Source of the DNA: a bacterium UBP14_UBA6098
GTDB lineage: Bacteria; UBP14; UBA6098
Reading direction: 5' to 3'
Assembly: GCA_002428525.1 (NCBI GenBank)
Contig: DIWU01000015.1
Coordinates: forward strand, 1-64,000
Length of the DNA: 64,000 nucleotides
Under the pieces are notes generated by a model, which saw only the letters and a list, made by a program, of their open reading frames with translations, had not been told where the DNA came from and did no database searches. How positions within the stretch are numbered: the stretch's first letter is position 1; every line of letters starts with the position of its first letter. The position numbers were made by a program, and so were the translations under genes. Shown here in pieces: positions 44,119 to 53,480 of the stretch.

Positions 44119-47100
44119 ATGAAATTCAGTCGCATAATTCTCCTATTGTCTTGCATTGCAACGATATATGCGTTCAATTATCCCATCGGCGAGGCCGTTG
44201 TGCAAAAGAGCTTCGAGGGCAACTTATCGATTGCCTTCGGAATGACCGCCGGCGAGCCCGCGATAGAGCATTTCACTGCCGAGGAGGGCGATTTTGTCCG
44301 CCTCGGCTATAGCGGCGCATATCCCTCCGGCGAGGTCGGCGCGCCGGAACTGCCGGTTCTTAGGGTGCTAATTCAGGTGCCGTTCGGCTCGACTCCGCGG
44401 GTCGATCTGGGCGAGCTTCACACAACCGAGCTCTCACTATCCGAATTCGGGCCGGTAACCCCGCGCAGAGCGCCGTGGGTAAAGCTCCCCGGCTTTCGTT
44501 CACCCTTCGAGATGGACGAAGCGACCTATTCCCGCGACAGCTATCAATTCGACAACCGCGTCGAGATAATCGATATCTCCACGGCGCGATCGTTCCGTCT
44601 TGCGCTGGTCGAGGTTCGGCCGGTGGATTACAATCCGGTTGCCGGAACGATCTCGATCGCCTCCGATCTTAGCTTCGAGGTTCATTTCGACAACGCCGAT
44701 CTCGGGCTGACCCGCAGGATCAAAGAGCGCTACGAGAATCCCTATTACAGTTCGATTGTAAAACCCTTCCTCGCTAATCCCGAGGCCTTTTCTTCCAAAT
44801 GGCTCCCGGCGGAGGCGAGTTTGGGCTATTTGATTGTCTCCGGCAACGCCTATGCCGACTCGGCGCGTATCTTGGCCGAGTGGAAACAACGCTTGGGATA
44901 TTCTGTTAAACATAAGACAGTCGGCGAGTTAGGCGGAACGGCCGTGTCTATCCGCTCTTGGATTCTCGCCGAATACGACACCTCCGAGATCGCGCCGACC
45001 TTCGTTCTTTTAGTAGGCGATATCGCCGATGTCCCCTCCTTTACAGGCCGGGAATCCGACACCGAAACCGACCTGCCCTATGGCGATCTGGACGCCGACG
45101 GCTATATCCCCGAGCTTTTCGTCGGGCGAATCTCGCCGGCAAATTCTGCCGGTGCGGCACATTTCATCCGTCGCGGGATCAAATACGAGCAATTCGATAT
45201 CGCGGCCGGCCACAGGGATTTCGCCGACAAGGCCTCCTTCCTCGCCTCCGACGACGCCAGCTTCTATGAGCTCGCGCAGGAGACCCAGCGTTATGTCATA
45301 TCCGAGCATTTTGCGCCTGCAGGCTTTTATTGCGACAGCATCTGGTCGTGGGGAAATCCCTCGGCCGGAACTCAATCTATCGCCGCTATCCGCGACGGGC
45401 GCACTATCCTGAGCTACTCCGGCCACGGCGGCTATTATCTTTGGGACGCACCGGCATGGAGCCAAGACGATGTCCGCGGTCTCGGCAATATCGACGAGTA
45501 TCCCTTCGTGATCTCAAATGCCTGCATCACAGGCACCTTCAGCCTCGACGAATGCTTCGGCGAGACATGGATCCGCCAGAACAACGCCGGCGCGATCGGC
45601 TTCATCGGCGCTTCGAACAACTCCTATTGGGACGAGGACGATGTCATGGAGCGCGTTATGTTCGACGATGTCTTCAGAGCGGGCTACCGCTTCGCCGCGG
45701 GATATATGAACCGCGGGCTTTTGGGGGTCTATTTGGCCTATCCGAGCGACGCCGAATACTACTACGATATTTACAACCTGCTCGGCGATCCCGCCCTCGC
45801 GATATGGCTTCGCCAACCCGCCGAGATGACCGCCGCTTATCCACCAATGCTTTCAGTTGGTGGGATTGTCTCGGTGAATGTCACCTCGGGCGGCGCGCCG
45901 GTTGACAGCGCTTTGGTCTGCGCGAGCGATGGAAGGGCTGTCCACTCGGTCGGATACACAAATGCCTCGGGAAATATAGCTCTCAGCGTCGCGGGTGCCG
46001 GAATGGGCGACACTATTTGGGTGACCGCCAGCCATTACGACATGATCCCGCACCTCGGCTTCGCGATTATCGGCGGCGGCGGGCCGTGGCTCGCCCTCGA
46101 CTCGGTCGTCCTCGACGACTCGGCCGGCGACTCCGACGGGATCGCCGATATCGGTGAAGAGGTCGCACTTACGGTCTTCATCAAGAATATCGGTGGCGAA
46201 ACCGCGAGCTCTGTATCGGGGGTTCTGCGTGCCGGCTCTTCCGATGCCGAGGTTTCAGACTCGGCGGGTAGCTTCGGGACAATCCCCGAGGGCGCATGGG
46301 CCTCGAACGCTACACCCTTCGTAGTCGAGTTCTCACCCTCGATCCCCGACGGCCGCCTGACCGCCTTCACCCTATTCGCCTCCGATCTTCATGATTCGAG
46401 CTGGACCGTCCCCCTCGGAATCCGCGTGAACGCGCCGATACTATCGATTGTCGGCCACACGATGAACGACGATCTCGGCGGCGACGGCAATGGCTTTCTC
46501 GAGCCGGGGGAATCCTCGGAGATCACCTTCGAGCTGAATAATTCCGGCGGCGAGGCCGCGCGTTTCATCGCAATGAACCTCGCCCTCTCCCCGAACCCCT
46601 ATGTCACAGTGTCAGCCGCCTCGAGCGGGATAGACTCGGTTGCCTCCGGTGAAACCCGCTCGAACGCACCGGCATTCGAGCTTGTCGCCGATCCCTCCTG
46701 CCCGAATCCCTTCATGGTCGAGCTATACGTCACAGCGAGGGATTCCCGCGGGCCGCAATGCGTCGATACAATTATCATCGCGGTCGGCACCGCCGGTTTC
46801 GTGATGAACTGCGAGGACGGCCCCTTGGGCTGGATTAGCGACGGCGTTTGGAACCTCGGTTCCCACAGATGGGCGAGCCCTTCTAATAGCTGGTATTCCG
46901 GTGTCGAGGGCAGGTTCTCTTATCGCGACACAATCGACCCGGTGCTCTATTCGCCGGAGGTTGCCGCGCCGATCAATGCGGAGCTGAGCTTCTACCATTA
47001 TTTCGACACTGAATCGCGCTACGACAGTTGCCGTGTCCATTACACAACCAACGGCGGCACGAGTTGGAATCTCGTGGCCTCCTTCGACGGCCCCTCCAAG

Positions 47101-48378
47101 GGCTGGTCTTTCCAGCGCTATAACCTCGCCTCGATGCTAACCCCCGGCGTGCCGGTGAAATTCCGCTTCATGCAGACCTCCGATGTCTATTGCAACGGCG
47201 AGGGCTGGTATCTCGACGATATCGAGCTTTCAAGCCCGAAGGCTCTCTATCTCGGCGGCGGCGGGGTTCAACCCTTTGCCGGTAGCGCTACTACCGATTT
47301 CAAGTTCTCGGTTCTTTGCATGGCGCCCTCGGGTGGAATCCCATCGTCATCGAAGGTCGTGATTAACGGCATCCGATACGGCATGATAATTGCCGACGGC
47401 TCAGTCGCCGGCGGCGCGCGCTTCGAATACACGGGAAATCTACCTCCGAATGAGTATTCATATCATTTCGAGTTCGTCTTCGCGGGCGATACTATTCGCT
47501 TTCCCGAGCGCGACGAGATCGAGGGCCCCTATGTCGATGAGGCCTTCCAGACCTTCGATGTCGGCAGTTCGACCGCGGGGATCACTCACTACGGCGCCTT
47601 CGATAACTGGCAATGGGGCGTTCCGACCTCCGGGCCGGGCTTCGTTCCGGTCGGATCGAACTGCTGGGCGACGCGCCTCGCGAGCGACTACTCCGACAGC
47701 GCTCGTTCGCGGCTCGAGCTTCCCGCGTTGGACCTCGACGGCTTCGAGAACGCCTTCCTGTGCTTCCACCATTGGTATCGCTTCCAAAGCTCGGATTCTT
47801 ACTCGTTCCACGACGGCGGCAATATCAAGATCTCCGTTGACGGCGCGGACACCTTCGTTGTCCATCCGCAGGGCGGCTATGACGGCACCGCCTCGCAATA
47901 CAACCGTTTTGTCAGCTGGGAAAGCTGTTTCGGCGGGTCTGACAACGGCAATTTCTGGCAGTTCGAAGCGATCGACCTTACACCATGGGTTGGCCACAGT
48001 GTGAAGGTCTTCTTCGATTTCGGCTCGAGCACTCGCACAACCGATGCCGGCTGGTATATCAATAACCTCTATCTCTACGGCAAGAATCCCCACGGAATCG
48101 AGGCGACAGGCACTAAACTCCCCGAGAGCTTCTCGCTCTTCGCGCACCCGAACCCATTCAACTCCGCGGTCGAGTTCGAGGCGAATATTCCCGCCTTGGG
48201 CGCAAAGCTCCGGATCTTCGATATCAACGGCCGATTAGTAGCGGATCTTTCCGAGGGCCTCGAGCCGGGCGTGAACCTCGTGAGATGGAATCCCAAGGAT
48301 GAGCCCTCGGGGGTTTATTTTGCGAAGATCTCGCATGGCGGAAGCTCGCGGACTTTGCCGGTTGTATATCTAAAATAA
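44119..48378 (+). CDS. C25 (gingipain-type) cysteine protease with sorting domain
   Basis: 1419 residues from ATG 44119 with GGGAG upstream; signal peptide (about 1-17). A propeptide of about 220 residues is followed by a caspase-like C25 core: YLIVSGNAYADSARI, VGDIADVPSFTGRESD, the catalytic His in LSYSGHGGYYLWD and Cys in ISNACITGTFS, then GDPALAIW. Tandem beta-sandwich domains follow, rich in Gly and Asp, including 'DGIADIGEEVALTVFIKNIGGE' type Ig-like units and jelly-roll segments with aromatic residues. It ends with HPNPFNSAVEFE and GVYFAKI as a T9SS-type sorting domain. A secreted protease that probably degrades proteins or activates other surface proteins (inference). Confidence 0.92.
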   Translation: MKFSRIILLLSCIATIYAFNYPIGEAVVQKSFEGNLSIAFGMTAGEPAIEHFTAEEGDFVRLGYSGAYPSGEVGAPELPVLRVLIQVPFGSTPRVDLGELHTTELSLSEFGPVTPRRAPWVKLPGFRSPFEMDEATYSRDSYQFDNRVEIIDISTARSFRLALVEVRPVDYNPVAGTISIASDLSFEVHFDNADLGLTRRIKERYENPYYSSIVKPFLANPEAFSSKWLPAEASLGYLIVSGNAYADSARILAEWKQRLGYSVKHKTVGELGGTAVSIRSWILAEYDTSEIAPTFVLLVGDIADVPSFTGRESDTETDLPYGDLDADGYIPELFVGRISPANSAGAAHFIRRGIKYEQFDIAAGHRDFADKASFLASDDASFYELAQETQRYVISEHFAPAGFYCDSIWSWGNPSAGTQSIAAIRDGRTILSYSGHGGYYLWDAPAWSQDDVRGLGNIDEYPFVISNACITGTFSLDECFGETWIRQNNAGAIGFIGASNNSYWDEDDVMERVMFDDVFRAGYRFAAGYMNRGLLGVYLAYPSDAEYYYDIYNLLGDPALAIWLRQPAEMTAAYPPMLSVGGIVSVNVTSGGAPVDSALVCASDGRAVHSVGYTNASGNIALSVAGAGMGDTIWVTASHYDMIPHLGFAIIGGGGPWLALDSVVLDDSAGDSDGIADIGEEVALTVFIKNIGGETASSVSGVLRAGSSDAEVSDSAGSFGTIPEGAWASNATPFVVEFSPSIPDGRLTAFTLFASDLHDSSWTVPLGIRVNAPILSIVGHTMNDDLGGDGNGFLEPGESSEITFELNNSGGEAARFIAMNLALSPNPYVTVSAASSGIDSVASGETRSNAPAFELVADPSCPNPFMVELYVTARDSRGPQCVDTIIIAVGTAGFVMNCEDGPLGWISDGVWNLGSHRWASPSNSWYSGVEGRFSYRDTIDPVLYSPEVAAPINAELSFYHYFDTESRYDSCRVHYTTNGGTSWNLVASFDGPSKGWSFQRYNLASMLTPGVPVKFRFMQTSDVYCNGEGWYLDDIELSSPKALYLGGGGVQPFAGSATTDFKFSVLCMAPSGGIPSSSKVVINGIRYGMIIADGSVAGGARFEYTGNLPPNEYSYHFEFVFAGDTIRFPERDEIEGPYVDEAFQTFDVGSSTAGITHYGAFDNWQWGVPTSGPGFVPVGSNCWATRLASDYSDSARSRLELPALDLDGFENAFLCFHHWYRFQSSDSYSFHDGGNIKISVDGADTFVVHPQGGYDGTASQYNRFVSWESCFGGSDNGNFWQFEAIDLTPWVGHSVKVFFDFGSSTRTTDAGWYINNLYLYGKNPHGIEATGTKLPESFSLFAHPNPFNSAVEFEANIPALGAKLRIFDINGRLVADLSEGLEPGVNLVRWNPKDEPSGVYFAKISHGGSSRTLPVVYLK

Positions 48379-48403
48379 CCGATAGGCAAAATAACCGATA
48401 GGC
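48372..48403. repeat. Perfect 16-bp direct repeat at the C25 stop codon
   Basis: AAAATAACCGATAGGC occurs twice back to back (48372-48387, 48388-48403). The TAA stop of the protease is inside the first copy, so the second copy is downstream of the gene and looks like a slippage duplication. Confidence 0.85.
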
Positions 48404-48457
48404 AGACCTCGATTGGATGCGAAGGGGGGGTTGTCGGGCGGCTTCGGTTTTTTAATA

Positions 48458-48486
48458 TTGACAAAGCATTCGCGCTTAAGTAATTT
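48458..48486 (+). promoter_or_regulatory. Sigma70-type promoter before the EF-G-like gene
   Basis: TTGACA (48458-48463), 17-base spacer, TAATTT (48481-48486), 45 nt before the GTG start. Confidence 0.55.
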
Positions 48487-48531
48487 GTTCGTTCATTTGA
48501 CTCGAAAAGAACTTTAAAGGAAGGAGCTCCC

Positions 48532-50628
48532 GTGGCAACGGTCAAACAATACGGGACGGATAGCATCAGAAATGTGGTCCTTTTATCCCATGGCGGTGTC
48601 GGTAAGACGACCTTCGCCGAGGCGCTTCTTTACACCTCCGGCGCGCTGACACGTATGGGCACTATCGACGAGGGCAACACCGCAAGCGACTATCATCCCG
48701 CCGAGATCGAACGGAAAAGCTCCATTCAGCTGTCGCTTCTTTTCGCCGAACACAGGGGAGTCAAGGTCAATATCCTCGATACTCCGGGCTATTCGGATTT
48801 TATCGGCGAGGTCATCAGCGGTGTTCGCGTCGCGGACGCAGGCGTGATCTTGGTTTCCGCCCAAAGCGCTGTCGAGGTTGGAACTCAAAAGGCATGGGGC
48901 TATATCGACGGCAAACCCTGTATCTTCTTGGTTAACCGCATGGACCGCGAGAACGCCGATTTCTCCAAGGCCCTCAAAGAGCTGAAGGACGCCTTCGGCA
49001 CCGGTGTCGCACCGGTCGCGATTCCGATCGGAACTGCCGATTCCTTCCATGGTGTGATCGACCTGCTCTCCCACAAGGCCTTCTCCTATGACCGCGGCGG
49101 AAAGGGCCTCGGAAAAGAGGTTCCGATTCCGGGCGATCTCGAGGGTGAGATCGCGGAGTTCCGCGTTCAACTCATGGAGGCTGTAGCCGAATCCGACGAA
49201 TCCCTTCTCGATAAATATTTCGAGACAGGCGAACTCTCCGAGTCCGAGCTTATCAGCGGGTTAAATAAGGCTGTCGCCTCGGGCAAACTCTTTCCTGTTA
49301 TGCCTGTCAGCGCGGCGCAGAATGTCGGCACCGACCTCGTCTTAAACACGCTGGTCAACCTGATCCCCGGACCTAAGGCCGCAAAGCCGATCTTCGCGAA
49401 GAAGTCGATGGGTGACGAGGAATACTCCGAAGTGGTCGTTCCGAACAACTCCGGCCCGACGAGTGCTTTGGTCTTCAAGGTTTTCTCCGAAGAGCATGTC
49501 GGAAAACTCACATATTTCAGAGTCAATTCAGGCACTCTCGAGGGCGGATCGGAACTCTATAATCCAAACCGCGGAATTAACGAGCGAATCGGCACTGTTT
49601 ATGTCTCCCGCGGAAAGGAGCGCTTCGAGGTCAAGGCCCTCGAGGCCGGAGATATCGGCATCACGGTCAAACTCAAGGGCACCGGCACCGGCGATACACT
49701 TTGCGAGAAATCCAAAATAGTTATCTATCCTCCGATCGACTTCCCGAAGCCGGTCATCGATGTCGCGGTCAGGGCCAAGCAGAAGGGCGAGGAGGACAAG
49801 ATCGCGAACGGTCTCGCGAGGCTGGCCGAGGAGGAGACGACCTTTAGCTACGAGGTCGATTCCGAGCTTAAGCAAACATTGCTTCACGGTCAGGGCGAGC
49901 TTCAGCTCGATATGATCGTCGGAAAGCTTCGCGAGCAGTTCGGCGTCGAGGTCGAACTGATCAAGCCGCGGATCAAATACCGCGAGACTATCCGCAAGAC
50001 CGCCGAGGCGCAGGGGCGCCATAAGAAACAGACCGGCGGCAGAGGCCAATTCGGCGATGTTTGGCTTCGTGTCGAGCCGCTCCCCCGCGGCGAGGGCTAC
50101 GAGTTCGTCGATGAGATCACCGGCGGTATTGTCCCCGGAAAATATATTCCCGCGGTCGATAAGGGTGTCGCCGAGATTATGGAGAAGGGCGTTATCGCCG
50201 GCTATAAGGTCGTCGATATGCGCGTCGCTATTTACGACGGCAGTTTCCACACGGTCGATTCCTCGGAGATGGCCTTCAAGATCGCCGCGCACCTCGGGAT
50301 CAAGGCCGCCTTCGAGAAGGCCGATCCCTATATCCTCGAGCCGATCGACAATGTCGAGATCATCGTCCCCGAGGAATTTACCGGCGATGTCATGGGCGAT
50401 ATCTCCTCGAGGCGCGGAAAGATCAGCGGCATGGAGCCTTCCGGCAGTTTCACCAAGATCAAGTCGCAGGTCCCGCAGTCGGAGCTTTACAAATACTCGA
50501 CAATCCTCCGAAGCCTTACTCAGGGTAGAGGGTTCTTCACGCGCGAGTTCAGCCACTACGCCGAAGCGCCCTATGAAATCGCCCAGAAGATCATCGAGGA
50601 ATCGAAGGTTTCCGAGGAAGAGGAATAG
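48532..50628 (+). CDS. fusA: EF-G-like translational GTPase
   Basis: 698 residues from GTG 48532, with AAAGGAAGGAG upstream. It has the full EF-G layout: G1 SHGGVGKTT (about 20-28), G3 LDTPGYSDF, G4 NRMD, then domains II to V with YRETIR, GGRGQFGDVWL, GIVPGKYIPAVDKGV and MGDISSRRGKI. EF-G moves tRNA and mRNA during translation. The P loop reads GGVGKTT, not the HIDAGKTT of canonical EF-G, as in the EF-G-like group often found as a second copy in the genome. Whether this is the main or a second EF-G cannot be judged from the window. It ends at a terminator (50651-50675). Confidence 0.9.
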   Translation: MATVKQYGTDSIRNVVLLSHGGVGKTTFAEALLYTSGALTRMGTIDEGNTASDYHPAEIERKSSIQLSLLFAEHRGVKVNILDTPGYSDFIGEVISGVRVADAGVILVSAQSAVEVGTQKAWGYIDGKPCIFLVNRMDRENADFSKALKELKDAFGTGVAPVAIPIGTADSFHGVIDLLSHKAFSYDRGGKGLGKEVPIPGDLEGEIAEFRVQLMEAVAESDESLLDKYFETGELSESELISGLNKAVASGKLFPVMPVSAAQNVGTDLVLNTLVNLIPGPKAAKPIFAKKSMGDEEYSEVVVPNNSGPTSALVFKVFSEEHVGKLTYFRVNSGTLEGGSELYNPNRGINERIGTVYVSRGKERFEVKALEAGDIGITVKLKGTGTGDTLCEKSKIVIYPPIDFPKPVIDVAVRAKQKGEEDKIANGLARLAEEETTFSYEVDSELKQTLLHGQGELQLDMIVGKLREQFGVEVELIKPRIKYRETIRKTAEAQGRHKKQTGGRGQFGDVWLRVEPLPRGEGYEFVDEITGGIVPGKYIPAVDKGVAEIMEKGVIAGYKVVDMRVAIYDGSFHTVDSSEMAFKIAAHLGIKAAFEKADPYILEPIDNVEIIVPEEFTGDVMGDISSRRGKISGMEPSGSFTKIKSQVPQSELYKYSTILRSLTQGRGFFTREFSHYAEAPYEIAQKIIEESKVSEEEE

Positions 50629-50650
50629 CCTTTTCTTGAAGTGCAATATT

Positions 50651-50675
50651 AAAGGCGGTCTCGGCCGCCTTTTTT
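50651..50675 (+). terminator. Rho-independent terminator of the EF-G-like gene
   Basis: Stem AAAGGCGG / CCGCCTTT with loop TCTCGG followed by T residues to 50675. It sits between the EF-G-like gene and the convergent minus-strand gene that ends at 50674. Confidence 0.85.
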
Positions 50676-51831
50676 ATTTTGCGAAAATGGTCTTTGCGGG
50701 AAATCCGAATCTTGCCTCGAGTCCCTCGGCCTCGGCTTGGCTCGGGACGAGCGCTGTTAGCGCTTCGTGAGGAATATCGTTAAGGTTTAAATCGCCGGGA
50801 TAGCGCCATTCGTGCTCACCGCTCCAGTCGGTTTTCCGGCCGACGGGCTGAAAAAATGGCCGATCCTCCTCGGAAAGCCCCTCAAAAACTGTTTCATCGC
50901 CATAAACGACCTCTCGAAGGCCGAGTTCTCGAGCAATATCGCGTTCTATAGCGATACCGTAAGGCTCGAAGGTCATACGGGCGATATGGGGATCCCATTT
51001 CATCAATCTTATTGCGCTGTTCGGGGCGAGTTCGGTGAATGAGACAACCGGAATATCTCCACGATGGTGCAGGCAAGTGCCGATAATTGAATGTGTTCCG
51101 AGAATCCGCTCGAGCGATTTCTCCGCAGAGCGCGGATAGGCCGATTCGGAGCAAGCGATTGCCCTGTAGAAATCGGCGGCACTCTCGCCCGGCCACGGCT
51201 CGCTGAAGCTGTGCGTCCAATGCGTCAGATATCGCCATGGCTCGAAGCTGTTGAAGGCCGCTTTGGCGAGGTCGCTCATTTTCGGACGAAAGGCGCAAGC
51301 CCTCGAATAATCGACCTTGAAGCGCTCGTCGATTTTAGCCCACTTCGGCGCGAAACGCGATACCTCTGACGAAAGGTTGCCGCCAACACGCATCGACACT
51401 GGGAGGATTCGGTCGGAGAGCTTTACTATTTGCCGGTCGCGCTCGAGCCAAGCGTCCTTGGGCCGCGATCGAGCGCAGTTTGTCCGGTAGAACGCAAACC
51501 CGGTTTTTTCGGGGCTCAAAGCGAAATCTTGAATGATCTCGTTGACCGCCGCCTCGGGCGATTCGTCCGGATACAGCGGCTGGATTTGAATTTGATTCGC
51601 GCCGAAATGCCCCGCGGCCCATGTCAACAGGTTCCATGTATGCATTCCCGTGGAGGTCAGGATAGTGCCTCCCTCGCGCGCGAGGTGTTCAACCGCCGTA
51701 AGGCACCCTCGAACCCAAGGGTCGGCGCCGCAGGGTGTCTTGCTCTGCCGCGAATTCAGGACTGCGGCGAAGGGCCGCTCGAGGGGCGGTCCGTAATAGA
51801 CAGGTATTTTGTCCGGTTCATGTATTTTCAT
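50674..51831 (-). CDS. SLOG/DprA-like N-terminal protein, unknown function
   Basis: 385 residues. The first ~110 residues (FAAVLNSRQSKTPCGADPWV, AREGGTILTSTGMHTWNLLTW) have the glycine-rich Rossmann-like arrangement of DprA/SLOG nucleotide- or ADP-ribose-binding domains. The C-terminal half (LHHRGDIPVVSFTELAPNS, EPYGIAIERDIARELGLREVVYGDE, KTDWSGEHEWRYPGD) resembles AbiGi/DUF2971-type proteins of phage resistance, from memory. The function is unknown and the family guess is weak. It overlaps the miaA 3' end by 14 nt and closes the minus-strand cluster. Confidence 0.55.
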   Translation of the reverse strand: MKIHEPDKIPVYYGPPLERPFAAVLNSRQSKTPCGADPWVRGCLTAVEHLAREGGTILTSTGMHTWNLLTWAAGHFGANQIQIQPLYPDESPEAAVNEIIQDFALSPEKTGFAFYRTNCARSRPKDAWLERDRQIVKLSDRILPVSMRVGGNLSSEVSRFAPKWAKIDERFKVDYSRACAFRPKMSDLAKAAFNSFEPWRYLTHWTHSFSEPWPGESAADFYRAIACSESAYPRSAEKSLERILGTHSIIGTCLHHRGDIPVVSFTELAPNSAIRLMKWDPHIARMTFEPYGIAIERDIARELGLREVVYGDETVFEGLSEEDRPFFQPVGRKTDWSGEHEWRYPGDLNLNDIPHEALTALVPSQAEAEGLEARFGFPAKTIFAK

Positions 51832-52741
51832 TACAACTACAATATTTCTCTGCGATACGCTCGGCGCAGTCGCGCGCGGCCATTTCAGAGATTTCGATTT
51901 CAGTGAAACCCTCTCTTCGGGAAAACCATGTGATTTGGCGCTTTGCGTAGTTTCGCGTCATTCGGGCGATCTCCTCGGTCAAGCTCTCAAAATCGGTTTC
52001 GCCGCGAAGATAGCCCAGAACTTCTCTATAGCCGATTGCGTTTAACCCCGGCGAATCATCGTTAAATCCCTGTTCCACAAGGGCTTGAGTTTCTTCGATC
52101 CATCCGCCCTCGAGAAGCGCCACAGTTCGGGCATGGATTCGCGAGTAAAGGGATTTTCTGTCGAGATTCACAAAGAACTTCGCGAAACACCAGCCCTCGG
52201 CCGGCGATTTGGTCTCGCCGAAGTTTTCGGTCAGCGTTTTTCCGGTGGAATAAAAGACCTCGAGCGCGCGCAAAAGCCGATAGCGGTTGTTTGGGTGGAT
52301 ATTCTCCGCCGCCGTTGGATCGATTTTTTTAAGCAAAGCATATAGATCCTCGCCGGCCTCGAGCCGGGCATTAAGTCCTTCGCGAATCCCGCGGTCCGGG
52401 CGTGGCGCCTCGAACATGCCTCGTGTCAGGGCCTCCATATAAAGCCCCGTTCCGCCGACAACAATAGGCACTTTCCCGCGAAGGCGGATTTCTTCGAGGC
52501 ATTCGGCCGCCAGCTCGGCCCAAGCATGGGCGGTGCTTTTTTCTGCGGGGGAAAGATAGCCCACAAGATGATGAGGGATTTCAACGCTTTGCGGCGCGCA
52601 GGTGCCGATAGCCATGCCGGAGTAAATCTGACGAGCGTCGGCGGAGATTATCTCTCCGCCGAGGATCTTCGCCGTCTCGACGCCAATCTCGGTTTTGCCG
52701 ACAGCTGTCGGCCCCGCGATGATTATCGCGCGCCTGTCCAA
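51818..52741 (-). CDS. miaA: tRNA dimethylallyltransferase MiaA
   Basis: 307 residues, the usual length. MiaA adds a dimethylallyl group from DMAPP to N6 of A37 in tRNAs reading UNN codons. Seen motifs are the P loop IIIAGPTAVGKTE (about 6-18), EIISADARQIYSGM, IVVGGTGLYMEAL and the C-terminal GLNAIGYREV and RNYAKRQITWFSR basic strands. The start is TTG at 52739-52741, close to the stop of the upstream lipoprotein gene with GAGG three bases before. MiaA often neighbours mutL, as here. Confidence 0.95.
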   Translation of the reverse strand: MDRRAIIIAGPTAVGKTEIGVETAKILGGEIISADARQIYSGMAIGTCAPQSVEIPHHLVGYLSPAEKSTAHAWAELAAECLEEIRLRGKVPIVVGGTGLYMEALTRGMFEAPRPDRGIREGLNARLEAGEDLYALLKKIDPTAAENIHPNNRYRLLRALEVFYSTGKTLTENFGETKSPAEGWCFAKFFVNLDRKSLYSRIHARTVALLEGGWIEETQALVEQGFNDDSPGLNAIGYREVLGYLRGETDFESLTEEIARMTRNYAKRQITWFSRREGFTEIEISEMAARDCAERIAEKYCSCNENT

Positions 52742-52745
52742 GTCC

Positions 52746-53468
52746 TCAAGGCGTTACATCGTAAGAGGTTAGCTCTTCGTAATATGTTTCGCCTTTATTG
52801 GTGTCGTAGTAGTCATGCCGCTTGACGACGCCGATATTATTCGCGCACCAAAGCGTGCTCAAGGTCGTGTCGTTGCCGAAGCTAACCGCGAGGATCATCT
52901 CGAGGCGAGCGCAGTTGTTGAATGTTCCCGCCGGAACAGTCACATTTTCGACACCGGCAACTTCTATATGAAATGTAATATTTGCAGAGAGCGGACCGAT
53001 TTGCTTATGAACGAGCGTTGTGAATGTGTCGCCGATTGTGAAACTTAGCGGCACAACCCTAAGCGGCACAAAGGGATTCGCCCCGAAACCCGCGATTGTC
53101 GGGTCCATCTGCCCGAACCAAGCGTAATTGCCGTCGTTGAAGAAGAAGCTCGAGTCGGCGTCGTATTGTCTGAACCATGCCAAGGTCGGCGGATAGGAGG
53201 GTTGGACATAGCCGATCGTGTCGAAGGGTGGCACAACCAAGCCATCGATTGACTTCACGAGGACGTAGTTCGAATCGGGGACTCCCAGCGAATCGGGGAA
53301 GGTCTTCACGCAGTCGTAGGTCCAGCTCACTCCGTCCATCAAAGGAAAGGACAGAGTGTAGGTCTGATCGTCATCGTCGTCGTCGTCGCCCCCGCCACCG
53401 GTTCCGCAGGCCAGAAAGACAACCATGCTAACCATGGCCAGCAGACAAGCTAATCTTCTAAGTGACAT
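52746..53468 (-). CDS. Secreted lipoprotein of unknown function
   Basis: 240 residues. A lipoprotein signal with lipobox FLAC (Cys about 21) is followed by glycines and seven aspartates (residues about 27-34), a flexible spacer often seen in lipoproteins. The remaining 190 residues look all-beta (FPLMDGVSWTYDC, VVPLSFTIGDTFTT, NITFHIEVAGVENVTVP). No known family. It lies between mutL and miaA in a run of minus-strand genes and is 12 nt from mutL, so it is probably co-transcribed. Confidence 0.6.
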   Translation of the reverse strand: MSLRRLACLLAMVSMVVFLACGTGGGGDDDDDDDQTYTLSFPLMDGVSWTYDCVKTFPDSLGVPDSNYVLVKSIDGLVVPPFDTIGYVQPSYPPTLAWFRQYDADSSFFFNDGNYAWFGQMDPTIAGFGANPFVPLRVVPLSFTIGDTFTTLVHKQIGPLSANITFHIEVAGVENVTVPAGTFNNCARLEMILAVSFGNDTTLSTLWCANNIGVVKRHDYYDTNKGETYYEELTSYDVTP

Positions 53469-53480
53469 TTGAACCCCCTG

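Noticed and set aside
49528..50646. 372-codon minus-strand frame over the EF-G-like gene
   Set aside because: Antisense to a clear translational GTPase; only a mirror of its codon bias.
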